A DNA stretch of 57,637 bases from Candidatus Obscuribacterales bacterium (GTDB taxonomy: Bacteria > Cyanobacteriota > Vampirovibrionia > Obscuribacterales > Obscuribacteraceae), in NCBI GenBank assembly GCA_019752635.1, contig JAIELX010000004.1, positions 1 through 57,637 on the forward strand. Reading direction: 5' to 3'. Made by a program: the position numbers and the translations under genes. Shown one piece after another: positions 17,700-26,156 of the stretch. Position 1 is the first letter of the stretch; each line of letters opens with the position of its first letter. The notes under the pieces are model-generated. The model saw only the letters and a program-made list of their open reading frames with translations, was not told the DNA's origin and did not search any database.

Positions 17700-18965
17700 G
17701 TGACCGTAGCGGATCTGGCCTCGCGCTCGAGCCTGCCGTTAGCCACTGCACGCATTGAATTGAACAAGATGGCGCTCGACACCAGAGGGCGCCTGGAGGT
17801 GTCAACTCGCGGCGATATCCTGTACAGTTTCAGCAAAGATTTCGAAGCCGTCTATGAGGCACGAGGGACCAAGCTTCTGCTGCAGAAGTTCTTCTCGCAC
17901 GTCTTCGACATTACCTTCTACATTTTGCGCGTCTCCTTCGGCATCCTGATGATTGCCTCATTCATCACAATTTCAGTGGTGTTCGCCTGCGCTTTATGCG
18001 TGATCCTGATCGGACTCGGCGAAGCTGGCGACGGCGATTTCGACGGATTAGATTTCGACTTTTTCGAGATTGGCGATCTGGGAATGTTCTTTGCCTGGAG
18101 CACAATATTCCAGGCGCGCACTCCGGACTCCTACCAGGGCGACCGCTACATGGGAATGGACATTGAAGTTCCCGACAGGGGATTCTTCTACAACTGTTTC
18201 AGCTTTCTCTTCGGCGACGGCGACCCGAACCACCACAAAGAAGATGAGCAGTGGCGATTCCTGGCGGAAGTGATTCGCCGAAATAGCGGCGTAGTAATCG
18301 CAGAACAACTCGCCCCTTACACGCTTAAGAACAGGACTGATTCGAACGCGATGCTGCCGATTCTCGTCCATTTCGACGGCAGCCCGGAAGTTACGGAAAC
18401 GGGCAACATTGCTTACGTTTTCCCTTCACTCCAAGTCACAGCTCATCAGCCAGGCATTGGCGAGATTCCCGCATGCCTGCAAGAGGACATCTGGAAGTTC
18501 TCCAATCTGCCTGTGGAAAAACTGCACTGGGTATTTTTCTTCGCCGGGGCGAATCTTTGCGGCGCATACGCGCTCTATCACCACCTATCATGGTTTGACG
18601 TTTTAATGCCCTATGCCGGCTACATCTACTTGATCATGGTGTATGCGATGTTCTTCATGGGTTTCCCCATTGTGCGGCAGTGTTTCAACATCGGTCGAAA
18701 CGTAGCGATAGACATGCGCAATTCGCTGCGGACGCAAGCAGCGGCAAACCTGCGGCTGCCACAGAATCAGAAGAAGATTGCCGAGGTCGAACAGTTTGCG
18801 CAGCAACGCATTTTGGTTACTTCCGAACAAATGGTTTACACGACGGACCGCGATGAGATCGAGCAACGTTTTGAGCAACAGTTTCCCGAGACAGCGGAGG
18901 CTTCGCCGGAGGCGAGCGAGTACGCACTGATACGCCCCTCGTTCGAGAGCCCCCGGGCCTCTTAA
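17700..18965 (+). CDS. Membrane protein with N-terminal winged-helix-like segment
   Basis: The N-terminus (VADLASRSSLPLATARIELNKMA...TRGDILYSFSKDFEAV) looks like a winged helix, followed by a pair of hydrophobic helices (about 75-115), an acidic loop (EAGDGDFDGLDFDFFEIGD), a soluble domain of about 150 residues, and two further membrane helices (about 275-335). Proteins of this general form are known from cyanobacteria without assigned function. The GTG at 17700 is the first standard start, but the open frame continues upstream with IKCIKELGYK, which would complete the first helix, so the true start may be a non-standard codon upstream. It follows the transporter by about 165 bases. Confidence 0.72.
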   Translation: MTVADLASRSSLPLATARIELNKMALDTRGRLEVSTRGDILYSFSKDFEAVYEARGTKLLLQKFFSHVFDITFYILRVSFGILMIASFITISVVFACALCVILIGLGEAGDGDFDGLDFDFFEIGDLGMFFAWSTIFQARTPDSYQGDRYMGMDIEVPDRGFFYNCFSFLFGDGDPNHHKEDEQWRFLAEVIRRNSGVVIAEQLAPYTLKNRTDSNAMLPILVHFDGSPEVTETGNIAYVFPSLQVTAHQPGIGEIPACLQEDIWKFSNLPVEKLHWVFFFAGANLCGAYALYHHLSWFDVLMPYAGYIYLIMVYAMFFMGFPIVRQCFNIGRNVAIDMRNSLRTQAAANLRLPQNQKKIAEVEQFAQQRILVTSEQMVYTTDRDEIEQRFEQQFPETAEASPEASEYALIRPSFESPRAS

Positions 18966-19164
18966 CAGGGTACCCCGATTCGTCGGTCGGGCATTCTCAT
19001 CTCTACGCGTAACATACGACGCTGCGCTTTTGGTAAACCGGCACTTGAGCTGCGCGTTGGACGAAATTTATATAATCTGGCGCTATTTCCCGCAACAAGC
19101 CGTACCCGCAAGGGGTATCTGGCGAGACAATAATCAAGCGCATCCATAGCAGAGAGAAGTCGGC

Positions 19165-21333
19165 ATGAACGGTTACTTTAGCGGCTCCGGGAAAATGTCA
19201 CTCCTTACCGCGTGGTCGATCCTGATCGCCATGACTGTGCCCCATGCTTCCGGACAGGTACCGGTTCGTGGCCCAATAAACAACTTCAGACGGGTGAAAC
19301 TCTCTCAAGCAGGCCGGCAGACACAATTAGCGCCAACAGGGAGCTTCCAGGACATCCGTTCAGTACCTCCGCCGCAGCCGGCAGCCACCACTGACAGTGC
19401 AGCAGCTACCAAAGATGAGAAAAAGGAAGAAGCACTAGAAGCGAAGAAAGAGAAATCGCGCAAGGTACGCGGGGACGCCCCCTGCCTGTGCTGGGTCAAG
19501 GCCGGCGTCCCGACGCAGGCGGTGGTTCTCTGCATTCACGGATTGGGTCTGAACAGCAGCAGCTGGGAGCAGCTGGGACAACGGCTGAGCGAAAGAGGGG
19601 TAGTAACCTACGCAATCGACGTGCGAGGATTCGGCTCCTGGATGGAAGCCAAAGGCCACCATAATGTCGATTTCAAAGCCTGTATGCAGGACGTGCGCAC
19701 TACACTGGAATGGATTCGCCGAGCAAACCCGGGCAAGCCGGTATTCCTGCTCGGCGAATCCATGGGTGGCGCTATTGCGCTTCAATTCACCGCGGAATAC
19801 CCGTCGCTGATTGACGGACTAATTTCAGCATGCGCCTCAGGCGACCGCTTCAAGCAAAAGAAAATGGATCTTAAAGTAGGGTTGCACATGCTGCGTCCCG
19901 GCGGTATGCGCAGGGACTTCAACGTCGGCAGTTCGATAATTAATCAAGCAACCGATAACGCTGAGCTAAAGGCGGACTGGGAAGGCGATCCTCTCAATCG
20001 AATGAAACTATCTCCCGACGAGTTGATACAGTTCCAAAAATTCATGAACGAAAATCATGAGAAAGCGAAGCTAATCACGCACACCCCCGTCCTCATCGTT
20101 CAAGGCAGCAAAGACGGGCTGGTGAAACCAGAGGGGACGGAGGAGCTCTTCAATGAGATAGCCACTCGCGACAAAGAGCTACTAATGGTACCGAATGGCG
20201 AACACCTTATCTTCGAAGAAGGACAATTCACAGAAGAAGTGATGCGTTCTGTCGCATCATGGGTGATCAGGCATGCACCGCAGCTTCAGCAGGCTCGGAT
20301 GGCCGCCGCCAGACAACGTCGCGGTCAAAGAGCCGCCGGAGGACGCCGAGCACCGGGCCCGCTTGCTGAAGCCATGTTAGCCAACCAACAAGGCCCATTT
20401 CAACCGCCAGCAGGCGTCCAACCACCGCAGGGAACACCACCATTCGGACCTCCGCCTGGCGGTCCAGTGAACTGGACTCCGACAGCAAATTCGAACGGAT
20501 ACCAAAGCGGCCCGCAAAGCCAAAATGGCGAAGCACCAGGATCACCAAACATCATCAACACACCACAAGCGGTGGCGCAGCTAGCGGGCACCGGCAATCC
20601 GGGCACTGCGACCATTCCGGGGGCAGCCCCTGATACACCCGATGCGTCCTCGCAAAATACCGGAGTGTTTGCTGCCGTACCCGGTCAGTTTATCGCTCAA
20701 GCGAAACAGCTAATGGCAGAGGGCAAGTACAAACTGGCGCAGCGCACGCTAGAAGCTGAACTCCGCATGGCGCCGAACAGTCCGGAAGCAAACTATCTGC
20801 TAGGTCAGACATATTTGCAGATGCAAAACTACAAACTAGCGCACCACCATCTGCGTAACGCAGTACGAAATGGCGCGGGAACAAACAATGCAGCGCAGGC
20901 AAATCAAGCGCTGATGAACATGCCTCGCAACGTGCTTGCACCACGATTGATGGCGGATGGCTCGGTCTCACCCGGTGGCACTCAACCGATGCAGGGGGCC
21001 AGACGTCCTAGGAGAAATAGCGTAAGATCGGCACTTCAACAGCAAGGACCGCAGCCCCCGACAGTCATTGTTTTCAACGCAAAGTGGTCCGAGCCCGGCA
21101 AAGACATGGCGAAAATCGTTGAAGAAACACAGCAGCGCTACCCCGGCGTGACCTTCATCCAAATAGACGTAGACGACCCGAAGAACTCCGCAATGTTAGA
21201 CAAATACGACATCGGTCCCGTTCCTACCACTGTGTTCCTCAACTCAGCAGGAAGCGTCGCCGATTTCTGCGTTGGCTATGCGGGCATCGACGGAATGATT
21301 AACGGAATGTCGAAGATTCTCCCCGGGCGGTAA
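19165..21333 (+). CDS. Exported alpha/beta hydrolase-TPR-thioredoxin-like fusion protein
   Basis: This 722-residue protein has a signal peptide or anchor (SLLTAWSILIAMTVPHASG), then an alpha/beta hydrolase domain (about 115-375) with nucleophile GESMGG (Ser199), GSKDG (Asp) and NGEHLIF (His), of the monoacylglycerol-lipase/lysophospholipase type. A Pro/Gln-rich linker (about 395-510), two TPR units (about 515-585) and a thioredoxin-fold domain (about 628-722) follow. The thioredoxin active site reads NAKWSEPGK, with no Cys, so redox activity is not expected. A GAGAGAAG ribosome site precedes ATG 19165. The substrate is unknown; the fold assignments are solid. Confidence 0.86.
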   Translation: MNGYFSGSGKMSLLTAWSILIAMTVPHASGQVPVRGPINNFRRVKLSQAGRQTQLAPTGSFQDIRSVPPPQPAATTDSAAATKDEKKEEALEAKKEKSRKVRGDAPCLCWVKAGVPTQAVVLCIHGLGLNSSSWEQLGQRLSERGVVTYAIDVRGFGSWMEAKGHHNVDFKACMQDVRTTLEWIRRANPGKPVFLLGESMGGAIALQFTAEYPSLIDGLISACASGDRFKQKKMDLKVGLHMLRPGGMRRDFNVGSSIINQATDNAELKADWEGDPLNRMKLSPDELIQFQKFMNENHEKAKLITHTPVLIVQGSKDGLVKPEGTEELFNEIATRDKELLMVPNGEHLIFEEGQFTEEVMRSVASWVIRHAPQLQQARMAAARQRRGQRAAGGRRAPGPLAEAMLANQQGPFQPPAGVQPPQGTPPFGPPPGGPVNWTPTANSNGYQSGPQSQNGEAPGSPNIINTPQAVAQLAGTGNPGTATIPGAAPDTPDASSQNTGVFAAVPGQFIAQAKQLMAEGKYKLAQRTLEAELRMAPNSPEANYLLGQTYLQMQNYKLAHHHLRNAVRNGAGTNNAAQANQALMNMPRNVLAPRLMADGSVSPGGTQPMQGARRPRRNSVRSALQQQGPQPPTVIVFNAKWSEPGKDMAKIVEETQQRYPGVTFIQIDVDDPKNSAMLDKYDIGPVPTTVFLNSAGSVADFCVGYAGIDGMINGMSKILPGR

Positions 21334-21347
21334 GTTTGGTAACTTGG

Positions 21348-22511
21348 TCAGACTGAGCTGCCCCATTTGCGCACCAATAACTGAGCAGTCTCAATCATTC
21401 CGGCCTCGAAGGACTCAATATAGGTCCGGTAGGTTTGCAGCTCAGGATTATTGAGCAGGCTCGCTTTGAGCTGCTCAATGGATAAGTCTCTTGAGAGCTC
21501 AGTGAATAGTGAATGCTCAAAGGCGGTCAGCTCACCCACGTTGTCAACGCCAATGCTTGCGCCGCGGCCGCCCCGCACGGACCGACCGGGCGCCTGCTCT
21601 GGCACTGGAGTGTCGTTGCCTGGCAAGCTTTCCACCAGCGACTTCAACTTGCGAAAATCTTCGCGAAACCGGCTCTCCCCATCCGCACCATCGATGGTAT
21701 TGCCGATTCGTTCATAGATAACACATTCCAAACCAGGACACAGTCGTGAAGCTGCCTGTACGAGGCCCGCTACTTCTTGAGGAACGACATCGTCATGCGT
21801 ATCCCGGCGAATTCTCCGCCCGAATTCTTCCCCGGAGAGGCTCCAGGAACCGCCCGATACGTGCAATTCACGTACTCGTTCAAGAGGATAAGATGACACA
21901 ATTCCCTCGAACGAAACATCAAAATTCTGCATTTGACACCAGACATTGTGCAAATCAAGCACCAGATAGCCATTCACTCCGGAAAGCAATGCGCAGAGAA
22001 ATGCTCCTTGATCAGTGACATCACGCCTGCAGAATGAAAATGCCAGGTTCTCCAATCCTACAGGGACGGCGCAAGCCGAGTGCAACTTGCGCAAGTTCTT
22101 GATTCCGCAAGCAATCGCACACTCAGTCAGCGGCACGGGGAACACAGTGTTGAAGGAATATGGACCACCGCGAGCGTATCCAAAGTGCTCCGACACTCGG
22201 AGGTACTTTCTCATGGCAACTTCATCCGCCAGTCTCTCAAGATACTCCTTCTGCCACGAGCTTTCCTCTGACGAAAGCACCGAATAGGAAACACCGTGAC
22301 CTGCCAGCCGATTCTCCGTTGCGAAAAAGTCCAGCAAATCAGCGCACCAGTCTGGAAGCCGCTTCATACGCCACGCCATGTCAAAACTCCACTCGAGAGT
22401 ATCGACTAACCCTTCTTCAAAAAGCGCATAAGATGCCCTGGCAAAATCGTCAGTCGGCATTAGAGATAATCCGCAGTGAATGACCACGACCGAGCTCACC
22501 CCATTCCGCAA
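21348..22511 (-). CDS. DUF692 family multinuclear non-heme iron oxidative enzyme (MNIO)
   Basis: Residue pattern matches the MbnB/TglH (DUF692) TIM-barrel family. Seen in order are HGVSYS (His72), VSEHF (His109), LENLAF (Glu154, Asn155), LDLHNV (Asp186, Asn189), ELHVSGGSW (His217), DTHDDVVPQEV (Asp237, His239) and VIYER (Glu267). These are the iron ligands and active-site positions of enzymes that oxidatively modify Cys or other residues in ribosomal peptides. A C-terminal extension of about 100 residues ends in a helical PELQTYRTYIESFEAG segment. The start at 22511 overlaps the end of the upstream small gene by 16 bases, implying translational coupling. The substrate is inferred to be that small protein. 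Confidence 0.87.
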   Translation of the reverse strand: MRNGVSSVVVIHCGLSLMPTDDFARASYALFEEGLVDTLEWSFDMAWRMKRLPDWCADLLDFFATENRLAGHGVSYSVLSSEESSWQKEYLERLADEVAMRKYLRVSEHFGYARGGPYSFNTVFPVPLTECAIACGIKNLRKLHSACAVPVGLENLAFSFCRRDVTDQGAFLCALLSGVNGYLVLDLHNVWCQMQNFDVSFEGIVSSYPLERVRELHVSGGSWSLSGEEFGRRIRRDTHDDVVPQEVAGLVQAASRLCPGLECVIYERIGNTIDGADGESRFREDFRKLKSLVESLPGNDTPVPEQAPGRSVRGGRGASIGVDNVGELTAFEHSLFTELSRDLSIEQLKASLLNNPELQTYRTYIESFEAGMIETAQLLVRKWGSSV

Positions 22512-22768
22512 GCTAGGCAGGGATCGGAGGAGCGCGAGCGAACAGGCTGCTCCCCGGGGGGCACGGTGGCACCAGCAGAGTATCCCGCGGAACTAGGGGC
22601 CGGAGCGGGTGCGGATGAAAGTAAGAACCATCCCGCACCGATGCCGGCGACAATCATTAACAGCGCGAAGATGGCGCCATAATCGGATATACCTGTACCG
22701 GATTCTTCGGCCGCAAAAGTGCCACAACCGTTTCGAATCTTGCGAAGGATATTAGACGGAATACGCAT
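22496..22768 (-). CDS. Small pilin-like protein with C-terminal Cys motif, candidate MNIO substrate
   Basis: The 90-residue product has a basic N-terminus, an EESGTGISDYGAIFAL segment resembling the processing region of Flp/type IVb pilins (ESGATAIEYGL in typical members), one hydrophobic helix, a Pro/Ala/Ser-rich linker, and a tail ending DPCLACGMG. An extra Cys lies at residue 15. The gene starts with ATG 22768 after a GAGAGAG ribosome site and its end overlaps the MNIO gene. The overlap and the CLAC tail suggest that it is modified by the MNIO. A Glu to Asp change stands at the usual +5 position. Pilin assembly genes are not seen in the window. The substrate role is inference. Confidence 0.66.
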   Translation of the reverse strand: MRIPSNILRKIRNGCGTFAAEESGTGISDYGAIFALLMIVAGIGAGWFLLSSAPAPAPSSAGYSAGATVPPGEQPVRSRSSDPCLACGMG

Positions 22769-22916
22769 AACAGCTCTCTCGCCAAAGACGCATCACATTT
22801 CTATTATAGTTAGCCGGGGTAAAAAGACCTCCAGGGGAAACCACAGTTTCTTTGTAGGGGCCGGGGTACCTCGAAAATCTTCCATGCCTCCGCGCGAAGA
22901 TGCGATCGCGCAGCTC

Positions 22917-23927
22917 TTACGATACCGTTCTCGCCGAACGAGACTGCGTAGCCACTGAACTCGCAGGCATAACCAGGCGAGCGACTTGCTGTGCTGTACG
23001 AACCCGAGCGACCATGCCTGAGTCGAAGGAGATAAAATCGCTTTCAATGCCGTCACTAAAAATAGTGCCTCCCGCGGGCATTCTAGACTCAATAATCAAC
23101 TCTTGGCCGCGCTCAAGCATTCCGATAACCATGTTAGCTGAGGAATGCTTGCTCACGAATGGTTCGCGAACCACAAAACACAATTGATCGCCGGTGGAGC
23201 TTATGCGCGGAGAATCATTCGCAACTGCGCGTCCCGTCAAATCGGAATATGCAGGGCGATCTCCGCGACAGAATGAATGTACGGAAGAGACCATATTCAA
23301 GATCGATGACAACCAACCGGTAGAACCGGCGGCCGTCGATACAATTAGCCCGCTCGACGACTGCGATTCAGAAAACCCACTAAACTCAAGCCGGTATCGA
23401 GCCGAAACGTGCGTGCGTGAGCCTATGAAAAGATCGTTGAATGCAAGCAATTTCTGACCGTCATTCATAAGAACCTCAGCAAGAGTTGCTGTTCTTAGGC
23501 GAGCCGAATTTGTAGTCACTGCACGCAGAGCACCGCTCACTTCATTAAGGTGCACGGGAACCAGAATGCCGTCAAATCGGGCAGGATCCGGGTTCACTCC
23601 AATGATAGGCTGAGAACCTACATACTTTGCCGCATTTGCGACAAGACCGTCTTGCCCTATCGCCAACACGATATCTTTTTCGGAGAAGAGAAAACTCGGC
23701 AGGAATTCACGATCAATATATTGAGTCTTTAGCGAGCTTCCAAACTTATCCATTTGCCTCTGAATATCTTCAAGAGCGCGTCGATAGTTCTCATCCTCGA
23801 TTTGATAGTCGGCGAAATCCCCACCGGCATGCTCTATGTAGAACCGGGCCTGTCTGATCGTATTGAATTTCGCGATCAGCTCTTGCAAACGAGTCTTACG
23901 AGTGACTGCGATTATCTTTTCGTACAT
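22917..23927 (-). CDS. NAD kinase-like protein
   Basis: The 336-residue protein has features of the NAD kinase/diacylglycerol kinase fold: DIVLAIGQDGLVANAAKYV in place of the GGDGT loop, PIIGVNPDP, and VSTAAGSTGW in place of the STPTGSTAY motif. An N-terminal helical extension of about 75 residues replaces the usual start. The GGDG to GQDG change keeps the catalytic Asp. It overlaps the end of the SPFH gene by 32 bases. NadK-like genes paired with SPFH genes suggest a membrane-associated role, but the phosphorylated substrate is unknown. Confidence 0.84.
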   Translation of the reverse strand: MYEKIIAVTRKTRLQELIAKFNTIRQARFYIEHAGGDFADYQIEDENYRRALEDIQRQMDKFGSSLKTQYIDREFLPSFLFSEKDIVLAIGQDGLVANAAKYVGSQPIIGVNPDPARFDGILVPVHLNEVSGALRAVTTNSARLRTATLAEVLMNDGQKLLAFNDLFIGSRTHVSARYRLEFSGFSESQSSSGLIVSTAAGSTGWLSSILNMVSSVHSFCRGDRPAYSDLTGRAVANDSPRISSTGDQLCFVVREPFVSKHSSANMVIGMLERGQELIIESRMPAGGTIFSDGIESDFISFDSGMVARVRTAQQVARLVMPASSVATQSRSARTVS

Positions 23928-24900
23928 TTTGACTTTCTCCCGTGCTGAGCAAAGATTGCAATAAGTCAGGAGTAAGATTCAGCGTGCCTATCTTACTTGC
24001 ATTCTCTGCCAGCTGTTGGAAGGCCAGAGATATTGCAAATCGAGGGTCACCATTACGCGAGCCGATAGCCATCAGCGTTCGCCAGTCCACGGACTGCACA
24101 GGTTTGAGCGTGGCTTCCAGAGCATAGGCTCTGCTGTCGGCTTCTTTGCGATCGTTCTCAACTTGCTTTTCGATCAAAACAGTGCGCTGTTCTTCTACCG
24201 CAATGTCGGCCGCGATTTTCGTTTCTCGAATCTGCCTTTTTTTTGTTTCGACGGCGATTTCGGTATTCAGCTCGCTTTCCTTTATGCGTCGCTCCTCTTC
24301 AACGGCCGCATTTCGCCTTGCATAGATAGCCTGATCAGCTCGCTGCTGAATGATTTCTCGCGATTCAGCCTCCAATGCGCGCGACATTTCCGGAGTTGGT
24401 TTGATCGACAGGATCGACATATCCAAAATCTCAACACCAAGCATCCTGACAGTCTCGGACTCGCGTAGCGCATTCAACATCAACGGCACAATGGTATCGG
24501 CACTTCCGAGCACCGCTTTCAGTGACATGTGCTCTATTATTCCTTTGGCAATTACTTGCGCGGCATTTACCAACCGCTGCCCGAGCAACTGCTCAGGCGG
24601 CTCTTCTGCGCTGGTGTAAACACCGCGAGAGTTGACCGTAAAGTCCATCAGCATCGCCAATCTCTGCGGATCAATAACTCGGTACGTCAGCTGCCCTTGC
24701 AAAGTCGCCTCTTGGAAGTCCGCGGTAACTTCTTTAAACACAAAGGGCCAATCAGCGCTGGCCAGCGGCACCTCAACGATGGTCGACACTGGTGCGAAGT
24801 ACCAGAAAGTAAGTCCGGAACCTGAGCGATGCACCCTGCCATTTTGGTATTGAATTACAAAAACGGTAGGCGGTGCTTTCTTGAATTCGACACCTAACAT
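23896..24900 (-). CDS. SPFH/Band 7 domain protein
   Basis: From ATG 24900 (GGAGGT five bases upstream) the protein starts with a short N-terminus and a Band 7 domain (about 20-200) containing QGQLTYRVIDPQRLAMLMDF and EILDMSILSIKPTPEM, followed by a charged coiled coil (about 190-270) rich in Glu, Lys and Arg. There is no obvious N-terminal membrane helix, unlike flotillins and stomatins. SPFH proteins oligomerise at membranes as scaffolds. Overlap with the NAD-kinase-like gene indicates one transcript and probably one complex. Confidence 0.88.
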   Translation of the reverse strand: MLGVEFKKAPPTVFVIQYQNGRVHRSGSGLTFWYFAPVSTIVEVPLASADWPFVFKEVTADFQEATLQGQLTYRVIDPQRLAMLMDFTVNSRGVYTSAEEPPEQLLGQRLVNAAQVIAKGIIEHMSLKAVLGSADTIVPLMLNALRESETVRMLGVEILDMSILSIKPTPEMSRALEAESREIIQQRADQAIYARRNAAVEEERRIKESELNTEIAVETKKRQIRETKIAADIAVEEQRTVLIEKQVENDRKEADSRAYALEATLKPVQSVDWRTLMAIGSRNGDPRFAISLAFQQLAENASKIGTLNLTPDLLQSLLSTGESQNVRKDNRSHS

Positions 24901-25417
24901 TTGTACCTCCACCCGCAACTCGCGGATACGCGACAGACCATTTCACGCTTGGAACAACATTTATTAATCGTCACTTATACGCTAAGCATACTACTCAGAG
25001 CAGGGGCTGTCAATACAAACATCCGTCTGAGAGCAAATTGCGAGCTGCGCCGTGCAAGAGCGAACAGGGGACAGACCTCGCACACCGCCGAGACTCCTGC
25101 AACCAGAGGGGCTCCACTTGGCGCAAGCTTAATTTCGGGCGCCCCGGATCGGCAACCCGAGCCACGAAATACGTATATTTGACGATTTATTCTTCCGAAT
25201 CAGCCAACAGTTCCTTCTGCGGCTCCTTCTTCTCGGCAGCGATCGTGGCATGTCGTGTCGCATCCTGGACTCATCCTGCCAGCCCCAAGGTGCTCAAGCA
25301 CAACGTAGCGATCATCAATTCTAGTACCAGGCGCCAGGGTGCCCGACACGCAACAACACCCCTCTCTGCAAACATTCTGCCTGCAAAAGGTAGCGCTGTC
25401 CAAAAGATAAAATGTAT
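24901..25417. other. Intergenic region before the tRNA array
   Basis: About 520 bases with no supported gene. It contains the presumed promoter of the SPFH gene close to 24901 and the 3' side of the minus-strand tRNA array. Short frames here have no recognisable motif. Confidence 0.5.
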
Positions 25418-25506
25418 TGGTCGGTGGAGTAGGATTTGAACCTACGCGCTCGGTAAGAGTTCTGTTTTACAGACAGCTGCAATCGACCTGACTCTGCCAT
25501 CCACCG
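25418..25506 (-). tRNA. tRNA-Tyr(GTA)
   Basis: Minus-strand cloverleaf with acceptor CGGTGGA/TCCACCG, discriminator A and encoded CCA. The anticodon loop is CTGTAAA and the T-arm GTAGG-TTCAAAT-CCTAC. A long variable arm (about 13-15 nt) makes it class II, as expected for bacterial tRNA-Tyr. Confidence 0.93.
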
Positions 25507-25622
25507 ATAAGTGCGGCGAACCACAGCGTCGATAACGCATCAATAACATCATGGCAATGCTCCTTTGGATGCGCTGTCTGGCAGCGCTACTGTAACTTGC
25601 GGGCGTGGTCGGATTTTGCGAC

Positions 25623-25695
25623 TGCCGATGAGTGGACTCGAACCACCAAGACGCTGTTTTTAAGACAGCGATGTCTGCCTTTGCATCACACCGGC
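25623..25695 (-). tRNA. tRNA-Leu(TAA), short variable region
   Basis: Acceptor GCCGGTG/CATCGGC, D-arm with the Leu-like GATGCAAAGGCAGACAT, anticodon stem GCTGT/ACAGC with loop CTTAAAA, T-loop TTCGAGT, discriminator A, no encoded CCA. The variable region is only five bases; bacterial tRNA-Leu normally has a long variable arm. Confidence 0.85.
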
Positions 25696-25698
25696 CCG

Positions 25699-25770
25699 CA
25701 CCGCCGACAGGAGTCGAACCTGCATCCGCTGCGTTAGAAGCACAGCGCTCATCCATTGAGCTACGGCGGC
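25699..25770 (-). tRNA. tRNA-Arg(TCT)
   Basis: Acceptor GCCGCCG/CGGCGGT, D-arm GCTCAATGGATGAGC, anticodon loop CTTCTAA, T-loop TTCGACT, discriminator G, no encoded CCA. Lies three bases from the neighbouring tRNA-Leu. Confidence 0.9.
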
Positions 25771-25774
25771 AATT

Positions 25775-25848
25775 TGTCGGCGAGTGGATTCGAACCACCA
25801 GGACGCTGCTTCTCGAACAACGATGTCTTCCATTTGCATCACACCGAC
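25775..25848 (-). tRNA. tRNA-Leu(GAG)-like, short variable region, C33
   Basis: Acceptor GTCGGTG/CGCCGAC and discriminator A. The anticodon stem GTTGT/GCAGC is closed by a T-G wobble and the loop reads TCGAGAA, giving anticodon GAG but C instead of the near-universal T at position 33. Variable region short; no CCA. May be poorly functional. Confidence 0.75.
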
Positions 25849-25849
25849 A

Positions 25850-25924
25850 TGGCACCGCCGGCAGGACTCGAACCTGCAACCTCTGCGTTCGTAGCACAGC
25901 GCTCATCCATTAAGCTACGGCGGC
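25850..25924 (-). tRNA. tRNA-Arg(ACG)
   Basis: Acceptor GCCGCCG/CGGCGGT, discriminator G, encoded CCA; anticodon loop CTACGAA; T-arm GCAGG-TTCGAGT-CCTGC. The A34 is expected to be deaminated to inosine. Confidence 0.92.
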
Positions 25925-25929
25925 ACATT

Positions 25930-26003
25930 TGTCGGTGAGTGGATTCGAACCACCAAAACGCTGTTTCTGAAACAGCGATGTCTACCTATTGCATCACACC
26001 GAC
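25930..26003 (-). tRNA. tRNA-Leu(CAG), short variable region
   Basis: Acceptor GTCGGTG/CACCGAC, D-loop with TAGGTAGACAT, anticodon stem GCTGT/ACAGC, loop TTCAGAA, T-loop TTCGAAT, discriminator A, no CCA. Only five bases (GTTTT) separate the anticodon stem and the T-stem. Confidence 0.87.
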
Positions 26004-26004
26004 A

Positions 26005-26079
26005 TGGTACCGCCGGCAGGACTCGAACCTGCAACCTCTGCGTTCGAAGCGCAGAGCTCATCCATTGAGCTACGACGGC
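26005..26079 (-). tRNA. tRNA-Arg(TCG)
   Basis: Acceptor GCCGTCG/CGGCGGT with a G-T pair at 1-72, discriminator A, encoded CCA. Anticodon stem CTGCG/CGCAG, loop CTTCGAA, T-arm GCAGG-TTCGAGT-CCTGC. Confidence 0.93.
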
Positions 26080-26082
26080 ACT

Positions 26083-26156
26083 TGTCGGCGAGTGGACTCG
26101 AACCACCAAGACACTGTTTTTGAGACAGCGATGTCTACCAGTTGCATCACACCGAC
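26083..26156 (-). tRNA. tRNA-Leu(CAA), short variable region
   Basis: Acceptor GTCGGTG/CGCCGAC, D-loop with CTGGTAGACAT (the usual Leu form), anticodon loop CTCAAAA, T-loop TTCGAGT, discriminator A, no CCA. The variable region is five bases, so it folds as class I. Confidence 0.87.
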
